Assembly: GCF_026460945.1 (NCBI RefSeq)
Contig: NZ_JAOVZV010000010.1
Span: 124,001-188,000 of the forward strand
Direction: 5' to 3'
Length of the DNA: 64,000 bases
From: Chryseobacterium luquanense
GTDB lineage: Bacteria; Bacteroidota; Bacteroidia; Flavobacteriales; Weeksellaceae
Shown: piece by piece, positions 36,980-46,487 of the stretch
Layout: each line of letters begins with the position of its first letter
Position numbering within the stretch: the stretch's first letter is position 1
Notes under the pieces: model-generated
Seen by the model: only the letters and a program-made list of their open reading frames with translations
What the model was told of the DNA's origin: nothing
The model's database searches: none
Position numbers and translations under genes: made by a program

Positions 36980-38275
36980 TTACAATATTTCAGAAAGCTG
37001 TTTCGTTAAATTTTTTCTTGAAAATTGTTCAATATTTTCTGTGTTTTCTGAAAGATTTCCATTTTTCCAAAGGTCAAATTTCTCTAAAAGAAAATCTTCA
37101 ATTTCTTTGGAATCATTATACCCAAAATGCTTCCCGGCTTTTGTCTCGTCTAAAATTTTTAAAACATCGGCTTGATTAGGCCCAAAAGAAATAATTTGTT
37201 TCCCAGTTGCCAAATATTCAAATATTTTTCCGGGAATAATTCCTTTTGAAGAATCATTTGGGAAATTTGTAATTAATAATACAGAAGAATTTGCCATCTC
37301 GTCAACAGCTTTGTCGTGAGAAACGTAACCAAGATTTAAAATGTGATTTTTTAAATTTGAATTTTCAAGCGTTTCTAAAATTTTGTCATCGATTCTTCCA
37401 ACAAATTTTAAACTGAAGTTTTCAGCAAAATCTGAGTTCGTTTTAACTAAATTATTTAGCGCTTTCCAAAGGTTTTCAGGATTTCTTAATTGTTCTAAAA
37501 CTCCGATGTAGCTTAAAATGAAATGGATTTGAGAATTTGAGGGTGTGAGGATTTTAGAATTTGAATCTGCCTCATCAAAACCATTGGTAATACAGAACGC
37601 ATTCGCTCCGTTTTTACGGAAATTTTCTGCATCGGTGTAGCTTGTTGCCAAAGTAATATCCGCATTTTTAAAAACTTCACTTTCCAAAAAACGGTGTTTT
37701 TTATCCGATCTGTTGGTGAGTTTTAAATGTTTATAATATGAAATTTCAGTCCATGGATCACGGAAATCTGCAATCCACTTCAAATTGGGCATGATCTTTT
37801 TTAAATTTAAACCAATCAAATGCATTGAATGCGGTGGTCCCGAAGTAACAATCGTTTCAATTTTGTTTTCTTTCAAATACTTTTCGAGAAATTCTGTGGA
37901 AGGTTTTACCCAAAAAACTCGAGCATCAGGAATGAAAAAATTTCCTCTTACCCAAATCGAAAGCTTGGATTTCCAATTTTGGTTTTTTCCAACATCAAAC
38001 TGCCCTGCTTTGAATTTTTTATTACTTTTATTCAGTTTTTCAGCAAGTTGATAAGGTTCCCATATTTTTGTTCTTATAATTTCTAAATCTTGCGGAACGT
38101 CTTTCATTAAACTTTCGTCCAACAAAGGATAACTTGGGTTTTCCGGAGTATAGATGACAGGTTTCCAGCCAAATTCTGGAAGGTATTTTGCAAATTTAAG
38201 CCATCGTTGAACTCCCGGTCCTCCCGCAGGTGGCCAATAATAAGTAATGATAAGGATTCTTTTATCTGTAGACAT
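36980..38275 (-). CDS. Glycosyltransferase, GT4-like
   Basis: 431 residues, GT-B fold. The N-terminal ITYYWPPAGGPGVQRW carries the glycine-rich loop of GT4-type enzymes, and the C-terminal domain has SYIGVLEQLRNPENLW and KIFEYLATGKQII (the EX7E-like donor region: FEYLATGK). It should transfer a sugar from a nucleotide donor to an envelope glycan. In relatives this gene normally follows yfhO directly; here a GxxExxY pseudogene lies between. Confidence 0.85.
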   Translation of the reverse strand: MSTDKRILIITYYWPPAGGPGVQRWLKFAKYLPEFGWKPVIYTPENPSYPLLDESLMKDVPQDLEIIRTKIWEPYQLAEKLNKSNKKFKAGQFDVGKNQNWKSKLSIWVRGNFFIPDARVFWVKPSTEFLEKYLKENKIETIVTSGPPHSMHLIGLNLKKIMPNLKWIADFRDPWTEISYYKHLKLTNRSDKKHRFLESEVFKNADITLATSYTDAENFRKNGANAFCITNGFDEADSNSKILTPSNSQIHFILSYIGVLEQLRNPENLWKALNNLVKTNSDFAENFSLKFVGRIDDKILETLENSNLKNHILNLGYVSHDKAVDEMANSSVLLITNFPNDSSKGIIPGKIFEYLATGKQIISFGPNQADVLKILDETKAGKHFGYNDSKEIEDFLLEKFDLWKNGNLSENTENIEQFSRKNLTKQLSEIL

Positions 38276-38287
38276 TATTTTATTTTA

Positions 38288-38428
38288 GCCGCAAAAGAAG
38301 CAAAAGATTAATTGTATTTTTTAGTTTTTCAAAAGAAAGCAAAATGAAAGTTTAAATTATTAGAAATTACATTTTGTAGGCTTTTGGGTATCTTAAGACG
38401 ATTCTTGTCTTTTGTTTCTTTTGCGGTT
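38288..38428. repeat. Imperfect inverted repeat beside the GxxExxY gene
   Basis: GCCGCAAAAGAAGCAAAAGA (38288-38307) and its near-complement at 38408-38428 (ends TTTCTTTTGCGGTT) enclose about 100 AT-rich bases. Sequences of the form CCGCAAAAGnnnCAAAAG often flank GxxExxY genes in flavobacteria, as I recall. Confidence 0.5.
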
Positions 38429-38450
38429 TAAAAATTAGAAGATTATTATT

Positions 38451-38859
38451 TTAATCATATTGGTCAAAATATTTATTAATAAATGTTTCCTGACCAAAAT
38501 GATATAGATTTTTTACATTAAAATTGACCAAAATTCCTTTAGGAGCTTTTAGTAAGTTCATATAATTTATAACTTGTGATTTATGAATATCTAAAATTGA
38601 AGCAACAGATTTAATTTCTAAAAATAATTAAATTTTCAATAAAAAAATCACATTTAAAATCACAATCTAAATACTCATCTTTATAAATAACAGAAATTTG
38701 GAATTCAGATTTAAAATTGATACCTCTTAATTTGAATTCCTTTTCTAATGCTTTATGATAAACTACTTCAGCTAAACCCGCACCTAAAATTTTATGAACT
38801 TCAATACAAGCTCCATTAATTCTATAGGTAAGATCTGTTATGTATTTTTGAGTAATCAT
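38451..38859 (-). pseudogene. GxxExxY family gene broken by a single-base frameshift
   Basis: The frame opens at 38859 and stops at 38611 after 82 residues, with the family motif GAGLAEVVYHKALEKEF. Removing one T from a five-T run (plus strand 38620-38624, five A) restores the rest of the family: ILEIKSVASILDIHKSQVIN, LLKAPKGILVNFNVKNL and the stop at 38451, for 135 residues. GxxExxY proteins resemble small nuclease-like folds and have no settled role. A sequencing error in the homopolymer would explain it equally well. Confidence 0.85.
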
Positions 38860-38880
38860 AAGCTTTTTTAAACTTTGGAA

Positions 38881-41418
38881 TTACTTGATGATTTCGGTTT
38901 TAATAGTATCTTTTTTGCGGTAAATAAAGAAAATTCCAAAAGCGCTTAATACAACGAATAATCCGAAGCAAAGAAGAGAAATCCATTTCCCGGTTTCTAT
39001 AACTTGTGGCTCAAAAATCATTTTAATGCTGTGATTTCCCGCAGGAACGTGAACTGCTCGAAGCAAATAATCTGCTTTGATATAAGGAACTTCTTTTTCG
39101 TCAACAAAAACTTTCCAGCCATGAGGATAATAAATTTCAGAGAAAACTGCTAATTGCGGTGTTTTCGACTGAGATTTGAATTCTAATTCATTTGCCTCAT
39201 ATTTGGCAAGGTTGATTGTCGCTGTTGAATCTGCCTGAACAGGTTTATTGTTGAAATAAGATTTGTCAGAATCATTAATGACCGCAGTTTTTTTGCTGTC
39301 GATTTCTCCGATCGATTTGATTTCTTCATTCGGGGTATTGACAAATTTTAAATCACTTACAAACCAAGCATTTCCGTTAGCTTTTGGATTCGGAACAACT
39401 TGTGGTTCTTGTGGATTTCCAAAAATCATGTATTTTGTATTCAACAAATTTAAAATTTTTGGTGTCTTTACACTGTCAGGTTGAACGATATATTCGTTCA
39501 GTAAATCGTCATATCTTCTAAGTTTCACAGCGTGATAACCTCCGATTGATGATTTGAAATAAGAAGTATTGGTTTCGCTGGTTGTACCTAAAACCTGATT
39601 GTAAACTCTGTAATGTTTTTTATCTCTTTCAGCAATAGTTTCCAATGTTTTGTTTACCGGTATACTTGCTAAAATGGACTGCAAATTAGCATTATCACCT
39701 ACTTTCTCAGCTAAATAATCTGAACCTTCAGTTTGAAAAGGATTTTCAGCAAAGATTTTATCAACGTAATTATCATCGTTTAAATAACGTTTATTTACCG
39801 TCCAAAGATCAAATAAACTTACCAATCCGATAACAATTAAAGCTATATTCTGATTTAATTTTTGTTTTAAAGCAAAGAATAAAACAGCTACAGTGATTCC
39901 AACATATAGTAATGCTTTGATGGCGTCTGTTCTGAACATACTGAAACGTTCATCTACTAAATAATCCAGCAGGAAAGGGGGGAGATATAATTCTTCGTTT
40001 TCTGTAGCAAAGCCTAAAATTGATTTTCCGAAAAGAATTAGAATTAAAGTTAATCCTAAAGTTCCGCCACCAACATAAGTAAGTATTTTCTTTTTGTATT
40101 CTTCATCAAGATTTTCACTTTTAAAGAATCTGTATAATCCGATAATTGCAATTAATGGGAATAATAATTCTACCACAACCAAAATTGAAGACGGCGCTCT
40201 GAATTTACTGTAGAAAGGAACAAAATCGATAAACAAATCTGATAAGAACATAAAGTTGCTTCCCCATGCCAATAAAATAGTCAGAATTGTCGCTCCTAAA
40301 ATCCAGTAACGGTATTTCTTTGGAGCAAAAAAGAATCCTAAAAGAGCTAAGAAACACACGATTGCTCCTTGATAAGCAGGTCCTGAAGTTCCAGGCTGGT
40401 CTCCCCAATACGTTAAGCTTCCGAATCCTTTTGAAATCCTGTCATATTCAGCTTGAGAAGTTACATTGTCCTGAACGAGCTGTTGCATTTTTTCCATCAT
40501 TGCAGCACCTTCTGGTTCCTGACTTCCGCCTCCCATTAATCTTGGAATGAAAAGGTTTAAAGTTTCAAGTTTTCCATAGCTCCACATCAGGATACTTTCT
40601 TTATCCATACCGGAATTTCCGGCTTTGTGACTGTCGTTTGTTAAGATTTGTTTTCCTCTTACCGTTTCTTTGATGTACTCAGAATTTGCCATGATTCGCT
40701 GCGAATTCATCCCAACACCGATGATTAAAGCACTTGCAATAATTCCTGATGAAATCAAAAAATGTTTCATAGGAATCATCTTTTTGATCGCTCTTATTAA
40801 TTCAGATATAAATAAAAATCCGAGTCCTAAAAACAGATAATACGTCATTTGTGGGTGGTTTGCAGCAACCTGTAATCCGAAGAATAGAGTAGTTACAATA
40901 AAACCAATGACATATTTTTTTCGAATGTAAACCAATAAAATTCCGGCTAAAAGTGGGGCGAAATATTCTATGGTGTTTACTTTTCCGTTGTGTCCGGCTG
41001 CAATAATGATGTAAAAATAAGTGGAAAGTCCGAAAAATGTGGCTCCTAAAAGCGCGTATTTCCAGTTTCGGACGGCAACCATTCCCAAAAGAAAAAATCC
41101 TGAAAATAGTAAAAACAAATAATTAACCGGTCTTGGCAAAATGTTCAAATAGCTGTCGACTTTTTTAATGATATCGCCTTCAAAACGACTTCCCATTTGA
41201 TAAGTCGGCATTCCGCCAAACATAGAGTCGCTCCAATATGTTTCTTTATCAAAATTTTCTCTGTAATCAATAAGCTCTTTTGCACCGCCTCTATATTGAA
41301 CGATATCGTGCTGAAAAAGCTGCTTTCCCGTAAAAACAGGAGTAGAATATAAAAATGCTAAAACTAAAAATGCAATTAAGGAAACTGCAATGTATATTAA
41401 GTTTTTGTTTTTTGCCAT
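38881..41418 (-). CDS. YfhO family membrane protein
   Basis: 845 residues with about 12-13 membrane helices and a C-terminal periplasmic beta domain (about 690-810) before a final helix. YSTPVFTGKQLFQHDIVQYRG and YWSDSMFGGMPTYQ at the N-terminus fit YfhO (a GT-C-like fold linked to teichoic-acid or glycan glycosylation in Firmicutes). Here it probably transfers sugars from a lipid carrier outside the inner membrane. DUF4834 and glycosyltransferase genes are the usual neighbours. Confidence 0.85.
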   Translation of the reverse strand: MAKNKNLIYIAVSLIAFLVLAFLYSTPVFTGKQLFQHDIVQYRGGAKELIDYRENFDKETYWSDSMFGGMPTYQMGSRFEGDIIKKVDSYLNILPRPVNYLFLLFSGFFLLGMVAVRNWKYALLGATFFGLSTYFYIIIAAGHNGKVNTIEYFAPLLAGILLVYIRKKYVIGFIVTTLFFGLQVAANHPQMTYYLFLGLGFLFISELIRAIKKMIPMKHFLISSGIIASALIIGVGMNSQRIMANSEYIKETVRGKQILTNDSHKAGNSGMDKESILMWSYGKLETLNLFIPRLMGGGSQEPEGAAMMEKMQQLVQDNVTSQAEYDRISKGFGSLTYWGDQPGTSGPAYQGAIVCFLALLGFFFAPKKYRYWILGATILTILLAWGSNFMFLSDLFIDFVPFYSKFRAPSSILVVVELLFPLIAIIGLYRFFKSENLDEEYKKKILTYVGGGTLGLTLILILFGKSILGFATENEELYLPPFLLDYLVDERFSMFRTDAIKALLYVGITVAVLFFALKQKLNQNIALIVIGLVSLFDLWTVNKRYLNDDNYVDKIFAENPFQTEGSDYLAEKVGDNANLQSILASIPVNKTLETIAERDKKHYRVYNQVLGTTSETNTSYFKSSIGGYHAVKLRRYDDLLNEYIVQPDSVKTPKILNLLNTKYMIFGNPQEPQVVPNPKANGNAWFVSDLKFVNTPNEEIKSIGEIDSKKTAVINDSDKSYFNNKPVQADSTATINLAKYEANELEFKSQSKTPQLAVFSEIYYPHGWKVFVDEKEVPYIKADYLLRAVHVPAGNHSIKMIFEPQVIETGKWISLLCFGLFVVLSAFGIFFIYRKKDTIKTEIIK

Positions 41419-41477
41419 CTCGGTTATTAAGTATATTTTTTAATTTGAGTATTTAAGATTTAGGATAATGCATAAGA

Positions 41478-41705
41478 TTACCTTTTTTCTTTTACCTCTT
41501 CATAGTCCACAGTTTCTGCATCCCACTTCACTTTTTTCTCAATATTCGTTTTTGAACTTTTTGTTTCCTGCTGTTGATTGCTATTGGGTTTGAATCCCAT
41601 GAAATTATAAAACTTTTTGAAAAAGATTCTTTTCAAAATATTCCATACAAAAAATATAACAATAGTGGCGAGAACAATCTCAAAAATTCCTTTGATAAAA
41701 GACAT
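41478..41705 (-). CDS. DUF4834 family small membrane protein
   Basis: 75 residues: one N-terminal membrane helix (about 5-25), a basic stretch KRIFFKKFYNF, then a polar tail ending in DYEEVKEK. This matches DUF4834, found upstream of yfhO in flavobacteria. Function unknown; a partner for YfhO is inferred from synteny only. Confidence 0.75.
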   Translation of the reverse strand: MSFIKGIFEIVLATIVIFFVWNILKRIFFKKFYNFMGFKPNSNQQQETKSSKTNIEKKVKWDAETVDYEEVKEKR

Positions 41706-41761
41706 ATTCCTTTTAATTTATTAATTCAAAGTTCTGAGTTTAAGAATTCTAAATCTAAAAC

Positions 41762-42808
41762 TTATTTAGCAGATGGGTTTACCATTACTGAAGAATTAGA
41801 AACGCTCTTCATAGACTGCGACTGTTTTCCATCTGAAATAGTTTCTACTTGTGTTGTTTTCACGCTGATATTCTGATTGTTAATCCAACCAGTGTTTTGG
41901 TCAAACTTGATGGTTCCGTTTTGAGCCAATTCGCTGCTCATGCTGTGAGTCATTTCGCCTTGAGATTTTTTCTCTTCTTTTTTAGGAATTCCTCCGGCAA
42001 TTGAAATTTCTACAATTCCGTTTTCTGCACTTTTCAAAGTATAGTTTGAAGTTACTTTAATTTTTCCGGCTTCGTCAGCATTTTCAGAAGTGCTCCATTT
42101 TTCACCAATTTTTGCACCTTTTTTAGGAAGTACAGAAAGATTTTTTTCAAACTGATCTTTCAAAACTTTTTCGTTGAAAGTTTGCTTAAGACTTGCTACA
42201 ACACTTGCTCTTTGGTTTGCATCTTTTACAATGTCTTTCAAAGCATTTGATATTTTCGTGTAAATAGCATCAAATCCGGTGATAGAAACTACATTTCCTT
42301 TCATATCCATCTTCATGTTCAGCTTATTTCCGGTAAGAGCTTTATTAACATTCCAGATCATTTTCAGATCATCTTCTTTAGGAATTGGGAGTTTTGTATC
42401 TACAATTACTGTTTTTCCTTGTGATGACTGAGAATTTCTTTTTCCGATCAAATTAATGGTCATATCGTAAATATTCCCCTTAATATCATTGACCGTGAAA
42501 CTCATTTCATCCGTCGATTCGCTGGTTCCGTTCATCGTTTTACCTTGCGGATCGGTCATTGTTTTTGTATCTCTTTGATACGTTGTCAAAGGATAAGTTT
42601 TTCCTTTTTCAAGTTTAAAAGTTTGTTTGAAAACCCCCAAAGAATCTTTGATTGCCGCGTCTGCTTTTACTTCTTTTACAGAATCTGCGGGAACTTCTAC
42701 AGTGATTGTTTTTCCTGTTTTAGGATCTATTTTTGTTACGGTTGCTGTTTCTTTTTTGCATGAAACAAGTGCTATTGAGATAAGCGCTAAAGCTGCTATG
42801 TTTTTCAT
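41762..42808 (-). CDS. Lipoprotein, DUF6263-like
   Basis: 348 residues. The signal peptide ends with lipobox ALVSC (Cys17), then a Thr/Lys-rich linker. The remainder alternates beta strands with repeated K(M/T)xG motifs, such as YDMTINLIGKRNSQSSQGK and KMDMKGNVVSITGFD, as in DUF6263 proteins of Bacteroidota. It is probably anchored in the outer membrane facing the periplasm. It lies 56 bases upstream of DUF4834 and downstream of rlmB on the same strand. Confidence 0.7.
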   Translation of the reverse strand: MKNIAALALISIALVSCKKETATVTKIDPKTGKTITVEVPADSVKEVKADAAIKDSLGVFKQTFKLEKGKTYPLTTYQRDTKTMTDPQGKTMNGTSESTDEMSFTVNDIKGNIYDMTINLIGKRNSQSSQGKTVIVDTKLPIPKEDDLKMIWNVNKALTGNKLNMKMDMKGNVVSITGFDAIYTKISNALKDIVKDANQRASVVASLKQTFNEKVLKDQFEKNLSVLPKKGAKIGEKWSTSENADEAGKIKVTSNYTLKSAENGIVEISIAGGIPKKEEKKSQGEMTHSMSSELAQNGTIKFDQNTGWINNQNISVKTTQVETISDGKQSQSMKSVSNSSVMVNPSAK

Positions 42809-42872
42809 AAATAAATTTTCTGATTTTTTGGAATAGCACTAAGCTGAAACCATTAATTTTAAATGTAAATAA

Positions 42873-43613
42873 TTAAATTTTTGTAATTTTCTGTCTCATT
42901 GCTTCATACAAAATCGCTCCACAAGCTACAGAAACATTCAGAGACTGTGTTTTTCCTTCTATTGGAAGTTTTATTTTCTCGTCTGAATGATGCAGAACTT
43001 CTTTAGAAATTCCGGTTTCTTCATTACCCATTACAATGGCGCAAGGTTCTGTGAAATTTACGTCATATATCAATTTCTGCGCCTTTTCAGTTGCTGAGAA
43101 AACAGAAACTCCGCTTTGTTGTAAGAAATCTACAACGTGAGCCAAATTGGGTTCTTTACAGATTTTGATATTGTACATTGCTCCAGCTGAAGTTTTGATG
43201 GCATCTGAATTTACAGGTGCACCCCCTTTTTCAGGAATTACAACAGCGTGAATTCCCACACATTCTGCAGTTCTACAGATTGCTCCGAAATTTCTTACAT
43301 CTGTTAATCTATCCAAAATTAAAATGAACGGCGTTTTTCCTTCTTCAAATAATTCGGGAACAATATTTTCAATTCTGTGAAACGGAACATCAGAAATAAA
43401 AGCAACTACGCCTTGGTGGTTTTTTCTGGTGAAACGGTTAAGTTTTTCTACAGGAACGTAGTTGGGACGTATTTTATTTTTTGCTAAAATAGCTTTCAGT
43501 TCAGCATAGATTTCTCCCTGCAATGCATTTTGTACAAAAATTTTGTCAATAGTCTTTCCAGCTTCAATAGCTTCTAATACGGGACGAAGCCCAAAAATAA
43601 AATCGTCTTTCAT
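42873..43613 (-). CDS. rlmB: 23S rRNA (guanosine-2'-O-)-methyltransferase RlmB
   Basis: 246 residues, SPOUT family. An N-terminal substrate-binding domain (FIFGLRPVLEAI) and the three SpoU motifs DRLTDVRNFGAICRTAE, IVMGNEETGIS and IEGKTQSLNVSVACGAILYE are intact. RlmB methylates G2251 of 23S rRNA using SAM; TrmH-like tRNA methylation is the alternative. Confidence 0.92.
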   Translation of the reverse strand: MKDDFIFGLRPVLEAIEAGKTIDKIFVQNALQGEIYAELKAILAKNKIRPNYVPVEKLNRFTRKNHQGVVAFISDVPFHRIENIVPELFEEGKTPFILILDRLTDVRNFGAICRTAECVGIHAVVIPEKGGAPVNSDAIKTSAGAMYNIKICKEPNLAHVVDFLQQSGVSVFSATEKAQKLIYDVNFTEPCAIVMGNEETGISKEVLHHSDEKIKLPIEGKTQSLNVSVACGAILYEAMRQKITKI

Positions 43614-43733
43614 TGATTTGTCATAAAATTATATGGTGAATGGTCAATCGTTAATTTTTCTTCGAAATCAATTTTAAATTATTTTAAAAATTCATAATTG
43701 ATCGTTACTTGCGAAGCAAAATTTTCCAACTAA

Positions 43734-44207
43734 CTATCTTCCTTTTTCTCCTAAAATTGCTCTTTTCTGCGCCATCGCATAGCCGTAGTGCAGACTTTCG
43801 TGCATATTGTTAAAAATAATTGCATCCTGAATGCTTTTCAAATCCATCCCGAAACTCGTAGTGTAAGGTGTATAATCTGAAAAGAAATCACTGTCAAAAT
43901 CTTTCATCAAAGTTTTCGATGTTTCAGTCAATAAAAACTCCAGATCTTCCACTTCAGATTTTTGAACATTCAGATTTGGAAGTGTCCCTTTTTTGTAGGT
44001 TTCAATCCAGTATTTATCAATTCTGAACGTATTTCCACTTAGATAATAATGCAATAATTGCTGTGTAGCAACGGTATGTGCAATATTCCAATAGATATTG
44101 TTATTAAAACCATCCGGAATCAACAAAAGGTCTTCATGTGAAGTATTTTGCAGAATATCTAAAAGATTTTTTCTAACCTGTCTGTGTGCTTGAAAATGAT
44201 AATTCAT
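43734..44207 (-). CDS. DinB-like protein
   Basis: 157 residues, four-helix DinB/YfiT fold. The three metal-binding histidines probably come from NIAHTVATQ (about 48) and NMHESLHYGYAMAQ (about 135-139), and the C-terminal helix pattern HxGxAMAQKRAIL is usual for the family. Family members include thiol-dependent S-transferases, of interest because YpdA implies bacillithiol; the link is inference. Confidence 0.85.
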   Translation of the reverse strand: MNYHFQAHRQVRKNLLDILQNTSHEDLLLIPDGFNNNIYWNIAHTVATQQLLHYYLSGNTFRIDKYWIETYKKGTLPNLNVQKSEVEDLEFLLTETSKTLMKDFDSDFFSDYTPYTTSFGMDLKSIQDAIIFNNMHESLHYGYAMAQKRAILGEKGR

Positions 44208-44250
44208 TTTGCAATATTTTAATCTTCAAAAATAGTTTAATAAACTGAAA

Positions 44251-44373
44251 ATGACAATTATTGATTCAATCAATGAACGAAAATTTATAGATTTTTATGA
44301 AATTAATGGTTTCATTGAACGAGATTTGTTAAAAGACCGATTAATAAACTTATATTTAAGAGATAATATTTAA
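44251..44373 (+). CDS. Possible 40-residue protein
   Basis: ATG at 44251 to TAA at 44373, mixed-charge product starting MTIIDSINERKFIDFYEI and ending LRDNI. It fills half of the 250-base gap before moxR. No promoter box or terminator is seen, so it may be chance or a remnant. Confidence 0.25.
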   Translation: MTIIDSINERKFIDFYEINGFIERDLLKDRLINLYLRDNI

Positions 44374-44458
44374 CAAACTTTAACTCAAATATGGCATTAA
44401 TTGTGTTGATTAGTGCAAGTATTTATCAGAAATTTACCCATTATTTTAATACAAACTA

Positions 44459-45463
44459 ATGTCAGATTCATATCAAGCAGAAGACATCCGTCAACTTACC
44501 GAAAAGGTCAAAGAACAGAATTATTTTTTTAATCTTCTGAGGCAGGAAATCAATAAAGCGATTATTGGTCAGCATTACATGATTGACCGCCTTTTGATAG
44601 GTCTTTTAGGGAATGGTCACGTTCTTTTGGAGGGTGTTCCTGGTTTGGCAAAAACTTTAGCGATAAAGACTTTGGCAGAAGCTGTTCATGGTGATTTTTC
44701 AAGAATTCAGTTTACCCCCGATTTGCTTCCTGCAGATGTGGTGGGAACGATGATTTATAATATTAAAGAAAACGATTTTTCTATAAAAAAAGGGCCTGTT
44801 TTTGCAAATTTTGTTTTGGCAGATGAGATCAACCGAGCTCCGGCAAAAGTGCAGTCTGCTCTTTTGGAGGTAATGCAGGAAAAACAGGTGACAATTGGTG
44901 ATGAAACGATGCCGTTACCAAAACCGTTTTTAGTTTTAGCAACTCAAAATCCAATCGATCAGGAAGGAACTTACCTTTTACCAGAAGCGCAAAGCGATCG
45001 TTTTATGTTGAAATGTAAAATCGATTATCCTGAATTTGAAGATGAAAGAAAAGTGATGAGAATGGTTTCTACTTCACATCAGCCAGAAATTAAACAGGTG
45101 ATTTCTCTGCAAAATATTGTTGAAGCTAAAGCAATTGTTAATCAGATTTATCTTGATGAAAAAATTGAAAAATATATTCTGGATATGGTTTTTGCAACCC
45201 GTTATCCTGAAAAATACGGTCTTGCTGAACTGAAAAATTATATCAGTTTCGGAGCTTCACCTAGAGCATCAATCAACTTAGCGATTGCCTCAAGAGCTTA
45301 TGCATTTTTGAAAGGCAGAGCTTTTGTAATTCCTGAAGATGTAAAAGCTTTGGCACAAGATGTTTTAAGACACAGAATCGGACTGACGTTTGAGGCGGAA
45401 GCTGAAGAAATTACTTCTGAGGAAATCGTGAACAGGATTTTAGCGAAAATTCAAGCACCTTAA
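44459..45463 (+). CDS. moxR: MoxR-type AAA+ ATPase
   Basis: 334 residues. Walker A GVPGLAKT (59-66), Walker B LADEINR (Asp122, Glu123), sensor segment LATQNPIDQEGTY and the lid domain with FGASPRASI. It is the first gene of the Bat (aerotolerance) operon and probably remodels or inserts metal into the DUF58/VWA partners encoded downstream. The next gene starts 85 bases later. Confidence 0.95.
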   Translation: MSDSYQAEDIRQLTEKVKEQNYFFNLLRQEINKAIIGQHYMIDRLLIGLLGNGHVLLEGVPGLAKTLAIKTLAEAVHGDFSRIQFTPDLLPADVVGTMIYNIKENDFSIKKGPVFANFVLADEINRAPAKVQSALLEVMQEKQVTIGDETMPLPKPFLVLATQNPIDQEGTYLLPEAQSDRFMLKCKIDYPEFEDERKVMRMVSTSHQPEIKQVISLQNIVEAKAIVNQIYLDEKIEKYILDMVFATRYPEKYGLAELKNYISFGASPRASINLAIASRAYAFLKGRAFVIPEDVKALAQDVLRHRIGLTFEAEAEEITSEEIVNRILAKIQAP

Positions 45464-45465
45464 TT

Positions 45466-45541
45466 AATGTAGCAATTTAACAATGCAAGAGTTTACCAAT
45501 TTAGAGATTATTACATTGATAAACTGATACATTGTTACATT
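45466..45541. repeat. Imperfect inverted repeat between moxR and the DUF58 gene
   Basis: AATGTAGCAAT (45466-45476) and ATTGTTACATT (45531-45541), one mismatch, with further short ACAATT/ACATTG motifs between. It fills the only sizeable gap in the front half of the operon and may be an mRNA hairpin. Confidence 0.4.
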
Positions 45542-45548
45542 TGAAACC

Positions 45549-46412
45549 ATGCAAATAAAAGATATTGTAAAAAAAGTCAAGCAAATAGAAATCCGTACCA
45601 GAAGGAAAACGGAGGCTACTTTGATGGGACAATATCACAGTGCTTTTAAAGGGCAGGGAATGACTTTTTCTGAAGTTCGTCCTTATCAGTTCGGTGATGA
45701 AATTCGTAGGATTGATTGGAATAAAACCGCACGTTTTCGCGAACCTTTTGTAAAGGTGATGGAAGAGGAACGTGAATTAACGATGATGATTTTAGTGGAC
45801 ATTTCCGCATCCATGGATTACGGCACAAAAACACAGCTCAAAAGAGAATATGTTGCAGAAATTGCAGCCAGTTTAGGGTTTTCAGCAGCAGGAAATAATG
45901 ATAAAGTAGGATTGATTTTATTTGCAGATAAAGTGTATAAAGTGATTCCGCCACAAAAAGGAAGAAAACATATTTTATCGATGGTAAGCCAGATTTTAAC
46001 AGCCGATTATGTTCCTGCAATTTCAAAAATTGATAAAGCTTTAGAATACATGATGGGAATTTTCAAAAGAAAATCTCTTGTGTTTTTGCTTTCAGATTTT
46101 GAAGATAATTATGATTCTAAAATTCTGAAAGTGGCTTCAAAAAAACATCAGCTGCTCGGAATGCGAATTTATGATGAAAAAGATAACGAAATTCCTAATG
46201 TTGGTTACGCATTTTTAAATGATGCTGAAACGGGAAAACAAATTTGGGTAAATACGTCTAGTGCAAGATGGAGATACACTTTTGCGGAAGCCCAAAAACA
46301 AAAACAGAGAAACCTGGAAGAAGATTTTGCCAATTCTTCTGCAGAGTTTATGAACATTAATACAGGTGAAGATTACTCAAGATTATTGTACAATTATTTT
46401 CAGAAAAAATAA
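45549..46412 (+). CDS. DUF58 domain protein of the Bat operon
   Basis: 287 residues, no signal peptide or membrane segment. The DUF58 signature YQFGDEIRRIDWNKTAR (46-62) is followed by a VWA-like part with a MIDAS start VDISASMD (Asp84). These proteins partner with MoxR ATPases in the cytoplasm. Second gene of the operon. Confidence 0.93.
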   Translation: MQIKDIVKKVKQIEIRTRRKTEATLMGQYHSAFKGQGMTFSEVRPYQFGDEIRRIDWNKTARFREPFVKVMEEERELTMMILVDISASMDYGTKTQLKREYVAEIAASLGFSAAGNNDKVGLILFADKVYKVIPPQKGRKHILSMVSQILTADYVPAISKIDKALEYMMGIFKRKSLVFLLSDFEDNYDSKILKVASKKHQLLGMRIYDEKDNEIPNVGYAFLNDAETGKQIWVNTSSARWRYTFAEAQKQKQRNLEEDFANSSAEFMNINTGEDYSRLLYNYFQKK

Positions 46413-46426
46413 ATAATCAATTGGGG

Positions 46427-46470
46427 GGCATTAGTCCGCTTTACATTATAAAATATAAAAGGCTTTAGCC
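46427..46470. repeat. CTTTAG-type palindrome element, second copy
   Basis: GGCATTAGTCCGCTTTA (from 46427, first palindrome eroded) and AAAGGCTTTAGCC (46458-46470) match the order and spacing of the element at 2608-2654. Here it lies inside the bat operon, between the DUF58 gene and the next start codon. Confidence 0.6.
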
Positions 46471-46487
46471 AAAACTTATTATTTAAA

